Positions 1 through 8,140 of a stretch of 16,041 bases of DNA are shown here, one piece after another (positions within the stretch are counted from its first letter, which is position 1; every line of letters starts with the position of its first letter). The stretch spans positions 1 to 16,041 of the forward strand of contig DASSVP010000098.1 of the NCBI GenBank assembly GCA_035705985.1, read 5' to 3'. This stretch comes from JACVRW01 sp035705985 (lineage in GTDB: Bacteria; Actinomycetota; Thermoleophilia; Solirubrobacterales; Thermoleophilaceae). The position numbers were made by a program, and so were the translations under genes. The notes under the pieces were generated by a model. That model ran no database searches, had not been told where the DNA came from, and was given only the letters and a program-made list of their open reading frames with translations.

Positions 1-351
1 GGGCTGCCGACCGTTCGGGACATAGACCGAGTGCACCCGAATGCCTCCACAGGTCGCGGCGATGGCACGCGCCTCGGGATGAGGAAACCCGGGCGCCCCC
101 TCGAGCCCCCGCTCGACATCCTCGAGCCCAACCTTCGAGAGGATCGCGACCCCGTTCCAAGTGGCCTCGCCATGAGCAGCGACCTCATAGCCGCGGCCTG
201 AGAGCTCATCCCCCAGCACCTCGGCAAGAGCGTCATCGGCAAGCTTGGTCTCCTGGAGGCAAACGACGTCGGGCAGGCGCTGATCGAGCCAAGGCAAGAA
301 CCGCGGCATGCGCTGCTTGAGCGAGTTGACGTTCCAGGTGGCGACGCGCAC
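1..351 (-). CDS. xthA: Exodeoxyribonuclease III, N-terminal part (cut by window edge)
   Basis: The reverse strand from a GTG at 351 stays open to base 1 and gives 117 residues of an endonuclease/exonuclease/phosphatase-fold DNA repair nuclease. Enzymes of this family cleave DNA at abasic sites and trim 3' ends in base excision repair. Visible family motifs are W-N-V-N-S at residues 6-10 (metal/active-site Asn), L-Q-E-T-K at 32-36 with the metal-binding Glu34, W-N-G-V-A-I-L-S at 65-72, and V-Y-V-P-N-G at 109-114, which carries the conserved Tyr and Asn. The catalytic C-terminal half lies outside the window. The GTG is preceded by a weak GGTGGAG ribosome site. The gene lies 21 bases downstream of the small exported-protein gene on the same strand and may be co-transcribed with it. 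The family assignment is firm; ExoA-type naming is equally possible. Confidence 0.9.
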   Translation of the reverse strand, partial: MRVATWNVNSLKQRMPRFLPWLDQRLPDVVCLQETKLADDALAEVLGDELSGRGYEVAAHGEATWNGVAILSKVGLEDVERGLEGAPGFPHPEARAIAATCGGIRVHSVYVPNGRQP

Positions 352-372
352 TCGACTCCACCGTATCGGGGC

Positions 373-564
373 CTAGGGCTTCTCCACGGTCAGCTTCCCG
401 GTCCGCACGGCCCGCACGGTGACCCCGCGGTTCTTGATGTCGCGGCCGGTGAGGCTGCCGTCCTTGACCGTGGAGCCCGTGATCGTGGCGGCCGCGTAGG
501 CCGAGCCGCCGAGTGCGACGAACAGGGCCAGGAGCCCGATTGCGTGTGAGGAGAGCCGTTTCAT
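373..564 (-). CDS. Small secreted protein with DIKN-type repeats
   Basis: A 63-residue protein with a clear signal peptide: basic start M-K-R-L, hydrophobic core I-G-L-L-A-L-F-V-A-L at 9-18, and a small-residue cleavage region G-G-S-A-Y-A-A at 19-25. The mature part is only about 38 residues and contains S-T-V-K-D-G-S-L-T-G followed by R-D-I-K-N. From memory, this repeat style (D/N-G-S-x-T-G-x-D-I-x-N) recurs in many exported proteins of Thermoleophilia, often as longer arrays; here it is a minimal version. The start ATG is preceded by a GGGGGG run that may serve as the ribosome site. The gene sits 80 bases after atpC and 21 bases before xthA, all on the minus strand. No enzymatic motif is visible and the function is unknown. 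Confidence 0.7.
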   Translation of the reverse strand: MKRLSSHAIGLLALFVALGGSAYAAATITGSTVKDGSLTGRDIKNRGVTVRAVRTGKLTVEKP

Positions 565-575
565 GCCCCCCGGGC

Positions 576-592
576 GTGAGGCGCGGCCTCAC
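576..592 (-). terminator. Hairpin in the leader of the small secreted-protein gene
   Basis: Perfect 7-bp stem (GTGAGGC / GCCTCAC) with a 3-base GCG loop, between atpC and the start codon at 564. There is no T tract. It could be a U-less terminator of the atp operon or a structured leader of the next gene; the sequence does not decide which. Confidence 0.3.
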
Positions 593-618
593 ATCGCTAG
601 CCGTCTGCCGATCCTGCC

Positions 619-635
619 CGGCGGTTCGTCCGCCG
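619..635 (-). terminator. GC-rich hairpin just after atpC
   Basis: Inverted repeat CGGCGG / CCGCCG with a 5-base loop, starting about 10 bases past the atpC stop codon. Its position fits an end-of-operon terminator, but no T run follows, so intrinsic termination is uncertain. Confidence 0.35.
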
Positions 636-644
636 AGGCCGGCG

Positions 645-1052
645 CTAGCCCTGGCCGACCTCGAGGAACGCCTCGTAGCGCTTCACCTCGCGCTCGGCGC
701 GTGACTTCTCCTCGGAGTCGTCCTCCGCCCGCTCGAAGGCCCCGCGCGCCTCCTTGAGGCGGGACTCGAAGGCGCTCCGGTCGATGTCGTCGGGGGCGAT
801 CGCCTCCTCGACGAGCACCAGGGCGCGGTTGTCGGCCACCTGCAGGTAGCCCTCGCCCTGCGCGAAGCGCACCACGTCGGAGTCGCTCTTGTAGAGCCGG
901 AGCTCGGTCGGCTCCAGGATCGCCATCAGCGGCGCGTGCCGCGCCTTGATTCCGATCGAGCCGGTCGTGGTGCGCGTGGAGACCATCTCCACCTCGTCCG
1001 AGAAGACCTGCCCCTCGGGCGTCAGGACCTCGACTTGGAACGACGAGGACAT
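645..1052 (-). CDS. atpC: F1Fo ATP synthase epsilon subunit
   Basis: Epsilon subunit (135 residues) of the F1 central stalk. It joins gamma to the c-ring and its C-terminal helices can inhibit ATP hydrolysis. The N-terminal beta-sandwich covers about residues 1-88, with the hallmark G-S-I-G-I-K-A-R-H-A-P-L at 31-42 and F-A-Q-G-E-G-Y-L-Q-V at 63-72. A charged two-helix hairpin follows at about 91-131, so the inhibitory C-terminal domain is present and full length. The ATG immediately follows the atpD stop codon (TAG then ATG, no gap) and lacks a strong ribosome site, which suggests translational coupling to atpD. It is the last gene of the atp operon. Confidence 0.97.
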   Translation of the reverse strand: MSSSFQVEVLTPEGQVFSDEVEMVSTRTTTGSIGIKARHAPLMAILEPTELRLYKSDSDVVRFAQGEGYLQVADNRALVLVEEAIAPDDIDRSAFESRLKEARGAFERAEDDSEEKSRAEREVKRYEAFLEVGQG

Positions 1053-2651
1053 CTAGCTCTCGTCGTCCTTGTCGCCGTTGTCGTCGTCCTGCTCGTCCTG
1101 CTCGTCCTGCTCGTCGGACGACCCGCTCTGCTCCTGCTCGTCCGTCTTCTCGCCGTCTTCCTGCTCCCGCTCCTCGCCCTCTTCCCCTTCTTCCTCGCGA
1201 GCGCCCTTCGCCGCTGCGACCACCTCGTCGATCGTGCCCTTCAGCAGGAAGGCCCGCTCGGGGATGTCGTCGTGCTTGCCCTCGATGATCTCCTTGAAGG
1301 AGGCCACCGTCTGCTCGACCGGAACGTACTTGCCCTCGAGTCCGGTGAACTGCTCCGCGACGAAGAACGGCTGCGACAGGAAGCGCTCGACCTTGCGCGC
1401 CCGCTGCACCGTGACGCGATCCTCGTCCGACAGCTCCTCGATGCCGAGGATCGCGATGATGTCCTGGAGCTCCTTGTAGCGCTGCAGGATCTCGCGGACC
1501 TGGTTGGCGACCTCGAAGTGCTCCTCGCCGACGATGTCGGGCTTCAGGATCGTCGACGTCGAGTCGAGCGGGTCGACCGCCGGGTAGATCCCCTTCTCCG
1601 AGATCGCGCGCGACAGCACCGTCGTCGCGTTGAGGTGCGCGAACACCGACGCCGGCGCCGGGTCGGTGAGATCGTCCGCCGGAACGTAGATGGCCTGCAC
1701 CGAGGTGACAGAGCCCTGGCGGGTCGAGGTGATCCGCTCCTGAAGCTGGCCCATCTCCGTCTCGAGCGTGGGCTGGTAGCCCACCTGCGACGGCATCCGG
1801 CCGAGGAGAGCCGACACCTCCGAGCCCGCCTGCACGAAGCGGAAGATGTTGTCGATGAACAGCAGCACGTCCTGGCCGCCCTCCTCGCGGAAGTACTCGG
1901 CCATCGTGAGGCCGGAGAGCGCCACGCGCATGCGCGCGCCGGGCGGCTCGTTCATCTGGCCGAAGACGAGCACGGTCCGGTCGATGACCCCGGACTCCTT
2001 CATCTCGAGCCAGAGGTCGTTGCCCTCGCGCGAGCGCTCGCCCACGCCGCAGAACGCGGACAGGCCCTCGTGCTCCTCGGCGATGTTCCGGATCAGCTCC
2101 TGGATCAGCACGGTCTTGCCGACGCCGGCCCCCCCGAACAGGCCGACCTTGCCGCCCTTCGCGTACGGCGCCAGAAGGTCGATGACCTTGATGCCGGTCT
2201 CGAGGATCTCGCGCGTGGGCGTCAGGTCCTCGACGTCCGGGGCGGGCCGGTGGATCGGCCAACGGTCGTCCGCCTCGACCTCGTCGCCCTCGTCGATCGT
2301 CTCGCCGAGCAGGTTGAAGATGCGGCCGAGCGTCGCTCGGCCGACGGGCACCGTGATCGGCCCGCCGGTGTCCCGCACCTTCGCGCCCCGTGACAGCCCG
2401 TCGGTCGCGTCCATCGCCACCGCCCGGACGCGGTCGTCGCCGAGGTGCTGCTGCACCTCGAGGATCAGCCGACCGGTGCCCTCCTCGTCGCCCTCCTGGT
2501 CGAGTTCGACCTCGAGAGCGTTGTAGATCTCGGGCAGCTCGTCGGGGAAGGTGACCTCGACCACGACACCCTGGATCTCCTCCACGCTGCCGATGTGGCC
2601 GTCGCCATTCGTCGTCTGCTCCCGCTGTTCTTCCTGTGTTCCAGCTTCCAC
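1053..2651 (-). CDS. atpD: F1Fo ATP synthase beta subunit, with acidic C-terminal tail
   Basis: Catalytic beta subunit (532 residues; typical length about 460-480). Walker A G-G-A-G-V-G-K-T lies at 173-180, the catalytic Glu205 in G-V-G-E-R-S-R-E-G, Walker B L-L-F-I-D-N at 263-268, and a variant of the DELSEED lever as E-E-L-S-D-E-D. Two additions are unusual: a hydrophilic N-terminal lead of about 20 residues, and about 49 very acidic residues from position 484 onward, including three D-E-Q repeats. The start is a GTG at 2651 with AAGGAG (2657-2662) five bases upstream; that ribosome site overlaps the atpG stop codon. The gene lies between atpG (9-base gap) and atpC (no gap). The tail keeps the frame and strand of the gene, so it is part of the protein. 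Confidence 0.98.
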   Translation of the reverse strand: MEAGTQEEQREQTTNGDGHIGSVEEIQGVVVEVTFPDELPEIYNALEVELDQEGDEEGTGRLILEVQQHLGDDRVRAVAMDATDGLSRGAKVRDTGGPITVPVGRATLGRIFNLLGETIDEGDEVEADDRWPIHRPAPDVEDLTPTREILETGIKVIDLLAPYAKGGKVGLFGGAGVGKTVLIQELIRNIAEEHEGLSAFCGVGERSREGNDLWLEMKESGVIDRTVLVFGQMNEPPGARMRVALSGLTMAEYFREEGGQDVLLFIDNIFRFVQAGSEVSALLGRMPSQVGYQPTLETEMGQLQERITSTRQGSVTSVQAIYVPADDLTDPAPASVFAHLNATTVLSRAISEKGIYPAVDPLDSTSTILKPDIVGEEHFEVANQVREILQRYKELQDIIAILGIEELSDEDRVTVQRARKVERFLSQPFFVAEQFTGLEGKYVPVEQTVASFKEIIEGKHDDIPERAFLLKGTIDEVVAAAKGAREEEGEEGEEREQEDGEKTDEQEQSGSSDEQDEQDEQDDDNGDKDDES

Positions 2652-2660
2652 TCTTTCTCC

Positions 2661-3578
2661 TTACCTAAGTCCCTCGGCCCCGGCGACGACCTCCATGATC
2701 TCCTGCGTGATCTCGGCCTGGCGTTGGCGGTTCGCGGCGAGCGTGAGGTCGTCGATCAGCTCGGCGGCGTTGTCTGAAGCGTTTCGCATGGCGCTCATGC
2801 GGGCGCCGTGCTCTGAGGCGGTCGACTCGAGCATCGCCCGGTAGATCGAGATCTCGACGTAGTCGGGAACGAGGCGGGCGAGGATCTCCTCGGCGTCGGG
2901 CTCGTAGATCCAGAGCGCGCGGTCGTGGATGTGCTCCTCCTCGTCCCCGTTCTCGCCGTCCGCGTCCTCCTCGTCGGCGCCGATCACGTCGGCCTGCTGG
3001 AGCGGCAGGAGCGTCTCGTGGCGAACCTCCTGGTTCACCGCCGAGATGTAGCCGTTGTAGAAGACCTCGACGCGGTCGACCTTGTCGTCCACGTACGCGG
3101 ACACGAGCCCGTCGGCCACCCGCCGCGCGTCCGAGAAGGCGGGCCTGTCGGTGAAGCCGGTCCACGACCCGCCCAGCTCGAGCTGGCGGAACTCGAGCGA
3201 CGAGACGCCGCGGCGCCCGACGGCGTACCAGAGCACCTCCTTGCCGTCCGCCCGCAGCTCGCGCATGCGCGCGTTGCCGGCGCGCAGGATCTGCGAGTTG
3301 AACGGCCCGGCCAAGCCGCGGTCACCGGTGACGAGCAGGATGCCGACGGTCTCGACGTTCTCCTTCTCCTGGAGGATCGGCAGGTTGGGGATGTTGTCGG
3401 CGGCCTGGGACGCGCGCGCGGTCATCCGGCGGATGGCGTCCGCGTAGGGACGCAGCGCCTCGATCCGCTGCTCGGCCTTCCGCAGGCGCGCAGCGGAGAT
3501 CATCTCCATCGCACGCGTGATCTTGCGGATGTTCTTGACCGACGAGATGCGGCCGCGGATGTCCTTCAGGTTGGCCAT
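2661..3578 (-). CDS. atpG: F1Fo ATP synthase gamma subunit, with acidic insert
   Basis: Rotating central-shaft gamma subunit, 305 residues. The N-terminal coiled-coil helix has the family signature I-R-G-R-I-S-S-V-K-N-I-R-K-I-T at 7-21 followed by A-M-E-M-I-S-A-A-R. The C-terminal helix carries M-S-A-M-R-N-A-S-D-N-A at 261-271. The Rossmann-like middle contains V-T-G-D-R-G-L-A-G-P-F-N at 83-94. A low-complexity acidic stretch at about 202-219 (A-D-E-E-D-A-D...D-E-E-E-H) is an insertion in the globular domain. Mycobacterial gamma subunits also have an extra loop that restrains ATP hydrolysis; whether this insert acts likewise is only inference. The ATG abuts the atpA stop (TAG then ATG) with AAAGG a few bases upstream. 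Confidence 0.97.
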   Translation of the reverse strand: MANLKDIRGRISSVKNIRKITRAMEMISAARLRKAEQRIEALRPYADAIRRMTARASQAADNIPNLPILQEKENVETVGILLVTGDRGLAGPFNSQILRAGNARMRELRADGKEVLWYAVGRRGVSSLEFRQLELGGSWTGFTDRPAFSDARRVADGLVSAYVDDKVDRVEVFYNGYISAVNQEVRHETLLPLQQADVIGADEEDADGENGDEEEHIHDRALWIYEPDAEEILARLVPDYVEISIYRAMLESTASEHGARMSAMRNASDNAAELIDDLTLAANRQRQAEITQEIMEVVAGAEGLR

Positions 3579-5303
<1,725 letters not shown>

Positions 5304-5311
5304 GTCCAAAT

Positions 5312-5317
5312 CTCCTT
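5312..5317 (-). promoter_or_regulatory. Ribosome binding site deciding the atpA start
   Basis: AAGGAG on the minus strand, overlapping the TAA stop of atpH. Its 8-base spacing favours the GTG at 5303 over the TTG two codons upstream. Confidence 0.65.
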
Positions 5318-5849
5318 AGGCGGCCTTGGCTACCTGCTTGCGTAGTCGTTCAAGTCTGTTGCGGACGGTCCCGTCGAGGACCATGTTCCCGACCCGGACC
5401 ATCAGACCCCCGAGCACGTCGGGGTCCACGTTCGAGGACAGGTCGACCTTGCGGCCGGTCTGCTCCTCGATGCGCTCGCCGATCTCCTGTACGAGCTCGT
5501 CGTCGAGCTCCACCGCGCTCGTCACGGTCACCGGCAGCAGCTGGTTCTCGTCGGCCCAGAGCGCGTCGAACTCGCGCTTGATCCGGAACAGAGCGGGCAT
5601 TCGGTGACGCTCGGCGAGCAGCTCGAGGAAGTTCACGAATCGCTCGTCGGCGTCGCTCACGATGCTGCTCACGCCGCGCCGCTTCTCCTCGGAGGAGAAG
5701 TACGGCGAGAACAGGAACACCTGGAGGTTCCGCTCCTCGCCGAGCGCCTCGGCGAACTCGCCGAGCTCGTCGTGCACGCGGTCGAGCACGTCATGCTCCT
5801 TCGCCACCTCGAACAGGGAGCGCGCGTAGACCTCAGCGATCTCTTCCAT
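5316..5849 (-). CDS. atpH: F1Fo ATP synthase delta subunit
   Basis: Delta subunit (OSCP) of the peripheral stalk, 177 residues, which links the top of F1 to subunit b. Family features are A-E-V-Y-A-R-S-L-F-E-V-A near the N-terminus, F-V-N-F-L-E-L-L-A-E-R-H in the middle, and the C-terminal D-P-D-V-L-G-G-L-M-V-R-V-G. The length is normal for a stand-alone delta. In mycobacteria and relatives delta is fused to a second b subunit; here it is not. The ATG lies inside the end of atpF (17-base overlap) with AAGGA five bases upstream. Confidence 0.96.
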   Translation of the reverse strand: MEEIAEVYARSLFEVAKEHDVLDRVHDELGEFAEALGEERNLQVFLFSPYFSSEEKRRGVSSIVSDADERFVNFLELLAERHRMPALFRIKREFDALWADENQLLPVTVTSAVELDDELVQEIGERIEEQTGRKVDLSSNVDPDVLGGLMVRVGNMVLDGTVRNRLERLRKQVAKAA

Positions 5850-6399
5850 TGCCTTCCTTGCCGGCGAGCGCCGAGAAGTCGACCTCGCCCAGCGCGTCCT
5901 CGATCAGGCGGCGGTGGTCCTCGGAGTCGAGCGACCTGCGCGTGATCTTCTCCGTGGCGAGCACCGTCATGTCCGCGACCTCCTTGCGGAGCTCGTCGAG
6001 CGCGCGGCGAGTCTCGTGCTCGATGTCGCGGCGGGCCTGCGAGAGCAGCTCCTCGCGCTGGCGTGAGGCCTGGGCCTTCGTCTCGTCCTGGAGGTTCTCG
6101 CCGGCCTTGCGGGCGCGCGCGACGATGTCCTCCGCCTGCTCGCGGGCCTCGCGCAGGCGCGCGCGGTACTCCTCGAGCAGCTGGTCCGCCTCCTCCTTCG
6201 CCCGCTGAGACGCCTCGATCGACTCCTCGATCGCGCGGCGGCGCCTGTCGAGCGCCTCGGCGATCCGCGGGAAGGCGAGCTTGTTGAGGAGGTAGAGCGT
6301 GATCCCGAACGCGAGCAGCGTCCAGATCATCAGCCCGAGGCTCGGGCTGACCAGGAAGCTGCCGCCCCCTCCCTCCTCGGCTGCGAGCAGAAGCCCCAT
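5833..6399 (-). CDS. atpF: F1Fo ATP synthase b subunit
   Basis: Peripheral-stalk b subunit of 188 residues. A short N-terminal lead is followed by one membrane helix (about 19-39, L-G-L-M-I-W-T-L-L-A-F) and then F-P-R-I-A-E-A-L-D-R-R-R-R at about 43-55, the typical membrane-proximal motif. A long charged coiled coil runs to about 160, rich in Glu, Arg and Ala, and forms the stator dimer. The C-terminus would bind delta, consistent with the 17-base overlap with atpH. The ATG sits 3 bases after the atpE stop with only a weak AGG ribosome site, which suggests coupling. Confidence 0.96.
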   Translation of the reverse strand: MGLLLAAEEGGGGSFLVSPSLGLMIWTLLAFGITLYLLNKLAFPRIAEALDRRRRAIEESIEASQRAKEEADQLLEEYRARLREAREQAEDIVARARKAGENLQDETKAQASRQREELLSQARRDIEHETRRALDELRKEVADMTVLATEKITRRSLDSEDHRRLIEDALGEVDFSALAGKEGNGRDR

Positions 6400-6402
6400 C
6401 GC

Positions 6403-6669
6403 CTAGAGGAAGAACGCGATCAGGCCGAAGATGAACGCGTAGAAGACGATCGCCTCGGTGAGGGCGAATCCGAGCCACTGGATGCTCGTGATCTCCTCGC
6501 GCATCTCGGGCTGGCGGGTGACCGACTCGATCACCTTCCCGAAGATGTAGCCGACGCCGATGCCCGGGCCGATCGTGCCCAGGCCGGCGCCCACGCCGAG
6601 GGCGATCGACTTGAGGCCGTCGGTCGGGTCGGCGGCCTGTGCGATGGGAATCAGGACTGACAGGTCCAT
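6403..6669 (-). CDS. atpE: F1Fo ATP synthase c subunit (proton type)
   Basis: Rotor-ring c subunit, 88 residues. Helix 1 carries the glycine-every-second-residue packing motif (Gly25, 27, 29, 31, 34, 36, 38, 40). The loop has R-Q-P at 52-54. Helix 2 holds the ion-carrying Glu72 in F-A-L-T-E-A-I-V. The residues that mark sodium-binding rings are absent: the helix-1 Gln of sodium rings is Val39 here, and the residue after Glu72 is Ala rather than Ser/Thr, so proton coupling is expected. A strong AAGGAGG precedes the ATG at 6669, fitting the high expression needed for a multi-copy ring. It lies between atpB and atpF. Confidence 0.98.
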   Translation of the reverse strand: MDLSVLIPIAQAADPTDGLKSIALGVGAGLGTIGPGIGVGYIFGKVIESVTRQPEMREEITSIQWLGFALTEAIVFYAFIFGLIAFFL

Positions 6670-6678
6670 GGGTCCTCC

Positions 6679-7578
6679 TTAGTGGCCTCCGGCGCTTGCC
6701 TCGCCGAAGTAAATGGACGTGAGCGTGGCGAAGATGAAGGCCTGCAGGGTGGCGATCAGGCCCACCTCGAGCAGGAAGAAGGCGATTGCGATCGGAAGCG
6801 TGATCCAGCCGAGCGCCGTCAGGCCGAGCAGCACCGCCAGCCCGCCGCCCATGAACAGGATCAGCAGGTGGCCGGCGAGGATGTTGGCGAACAGTCGCAC
6901 CGACAGGGAGATGATCCGCATGAACTGCGAGATCACCTCGATGAAGAAGATCGGGACGGCGGCGGGGCCGGAGACGCCGGCCGGCAGCCAGCCCTTGAGG
7001 TGGCCGACCAGGCCGTGCTGGCGCACGCCCTCGATCTGGTAGCCCCCCCACACGACGAGTGTGAGCACGAGCGGCACCGAGAGGTTCGCGGTGGCCGCGT
7101 ACAGGGCGAAGGCCGGGAAGGCGATGCCGAAGACGTCCACCGTCTCGTGCGTGTTCGTCGGCAGCGGGATGTAGCCGAGCATGTTCGAGAACCAGATGAA
7201 GAAGAAGAGCGTGGCGACGAAGGGGAAGTACTTCGCGGCGGTCGCGCTGGGCATGTTGCCCTTGGCGATCTGCGTGTAGGTGAGGTCGTACGCGCCCTCG
7301 ATCAGGGTCTGCACCCGGTTCGGCCGCTCCTGCATGCGCTTTGCGATCCAGATCATGGTGCCCGCGGTGATGGCGCAGGCGAGGAAGACGTAGAGGACCG
7401 CCTTGTTGATCGACATGTCGATGCCGGCGACCTTCAGCTCGATCCACGGGTCCAGCTTGAACTCGTTCTGGGGCTTGAACTCGTCGTTCTTGCCGTCGCT
7501 GCCGAAGATCGCGTAGAGCAGGATGGCGCCGCCGAGCCAGATGAAGGCGCCCAGCAGGATCTTCCCGCGGCGGCTCAC
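6679..7578 (-). CDS. atpB: F1Fo ATP synthase a subunit
   Basis: Stator a subunit (299 residues) that forms the two proton half-channels against the c-ring. The essential arginine is Arg228 in S-L-S-V-R-L-F-A-N-I-L-A-G-H. His237, Glu271 and Gln279 lie in the channel-lining helices. Several membrane segments are evident, including about 7-24, 58-78, 118-138, 150-176, 208-245 and 246-289. N-M-L-G-Y-I-P at 132-138 is also a family motif. The GTG start at 7578 overlaps the stop of the AtpI-like gene by 4 bases (GTGA), consistent with coupled translation. Confidence 0.97.
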   Translation of the reverse strand: MSRRGKILLGAFIWLGGAILLYAIFGSDGKNDEFKPQNEFKLDPWIELKVAGIDMSINKAVLYVFLACAITAGTMIWIAKRMQERPNRVQTLIEGAYDLTYTQIAKGNMPSATAAKYFPFVATLFFFIWFSNMLGYIPLPTNTHETVDVFGIAFPAFALYAATANLSVPLVLTLVVWGGYQIEGVRQHGLVGHLKGWLPAGVSGPAAVPIFFIEVISQFMRIISLSVRLFANILAGHLLILFMGGGLAVLLGLTALGWITLPIAIAFFLLEVGLIATLQAFIFATLTSIYFGEASAGGH

Positions 7579-7940
7579 GGGGTCCGCCCTTCGTCGAACG
7601 GACGGGTGAGCATCTGGCTCGTGAAGTAGAAGGTGAAGAGCGTGATCGCGAGGATCGCGGCGCTTAGCCCGGCCTCGCGCTCGTTCAGCCCCACGATGAA
7701 GATCGAGCCGGCGACGATCCAGCCGCGCGCGATCATGCTGCCGGTGAGGAGTCCGGCGACCGTGCGCGGGTCATCGGACGCGCGCGCCCGCTTCTCGATC
7801 GCGGCCTGGATCACGCGCTGGAGCGTCCAGCCGACCGCCGCGCCGGCCCAGCCGAGCATGGGGAGACCGGCCGCGATGAAGATCGGGAGGGCGAGGGCGA
7901 GGACGCACAGGTCGAGATACCGCAGCACGCGAAGCGGCAT
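7575..7940 (-). CDS. AtpI-like membrane protein heading the atp operon
   Basis: A 121-residue integral membrane protein from the ATG at 7940, with about four hydrophobic segments (roughly 9-27, 29-46, 62-84, 90-107). The position directly before atpB with a 4-base overlap is where AtpI is found. AtpI proteins are proposed to help c-ring assembly or magnesium uptake. The sequence is not a clear textbook AtpI and the call rests mostly on position, size and membrane pattern. The start is uncertain: a TTG at 7976 would add 12 residues. That TTG is part of TTGACG, which looks like a -35 box, and neither start has a good ribosome site, so a leaderless message starting at 7940 is possible. Confidence 0.7.
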   Translation of the reverse strand: MPLRVLRYLDLCVLALALPIFIAAGLPMLGWAGAAVGWTLQRVIQAAIEKRARASDDPRTVAGLLTGSMIARGWIVAGSIFIVGLNEREAGLSAAILAITLFTFYFTSQMLTRPFDEGRTP

Positions 7941-7946
7941 GGGGGT

Positions 7947-7976
7947 ATCGGATGCTTTCAAAGCGTGCGTCGTCAA
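7947..7976 (-). promoter_or_regulatory. Possible atp operon promoter (leaderless)
   Basis: On the minus strand TTGACG (7971-7976) is followed after 18 bases by TCCGAT (7947-7952), then six bases, then the ATG at 7940. The -35 match is good and the -10 match is weak. If it is real, the TTG at 7976 cannot be the start codon. Confidence 0.25.
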
Positions 7977-8054
7977 GAGTGTTCCAGGGAGAGCGCGGGG
8001 CGGGCGGCGCTTGTGTGCTCTCTACCCGGGTGTCGAAGGGTACATGTTCCGAGG

Positions 8055-8075
8055 ACTTTGTGACTACTTTGTGAC
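8055..8075. promoter_or_regulatory. Tandem 10-bp repeat in the atp/GH26 divergent region
   Basis: ACTTTGTGAC occurs twice (8055-8064 and 8066-8075), separated by one base, so the copies are one helical turn (11 bp) apart on the same DNA face. Each contains TGTGA, the half-site core of CRP/FNR-family regulators, but the copies are direct rather than inverted. Next to it, GGTACATGTTCC (8039-8050) is an imperfect palindrome. The region lies upstream of both the atp operon and the GH26-like gene, so it could control either. Confidence 0.45.
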
Positions 8076-8140
8076 AGTTGGCTCGCGGATCTTCCGGGCC
8101 GCCGGCTTCACCTCTGCCGCGCGCTGCCGAAGAAGAGAAC

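Noticed and set aside
936..2393. 485-codon open frame on the plus strand
   Set aside because: Antisense shadow of atpD/atpC with no recognisable domain and strongly biased composition.
6403..6669. Sodium-type c-ring
   Set aside because: The helix-1 Gln and the Ser/Thr after the key Glu that mark sodium binding are replaced by Val39 and Ala73.
8055..8075. Rex redox-sensor operator upstream of the atp operon
   Set aside because: Rex sites are inverted repeats of TTGTG; here the TTTGTGAC copies are direct repeats.
8078..8140. Upstream in-frame ATG for the GH26-like gene
   Set aside because: It would put 21 residues before an obvious signal peptide that begins at 8141.
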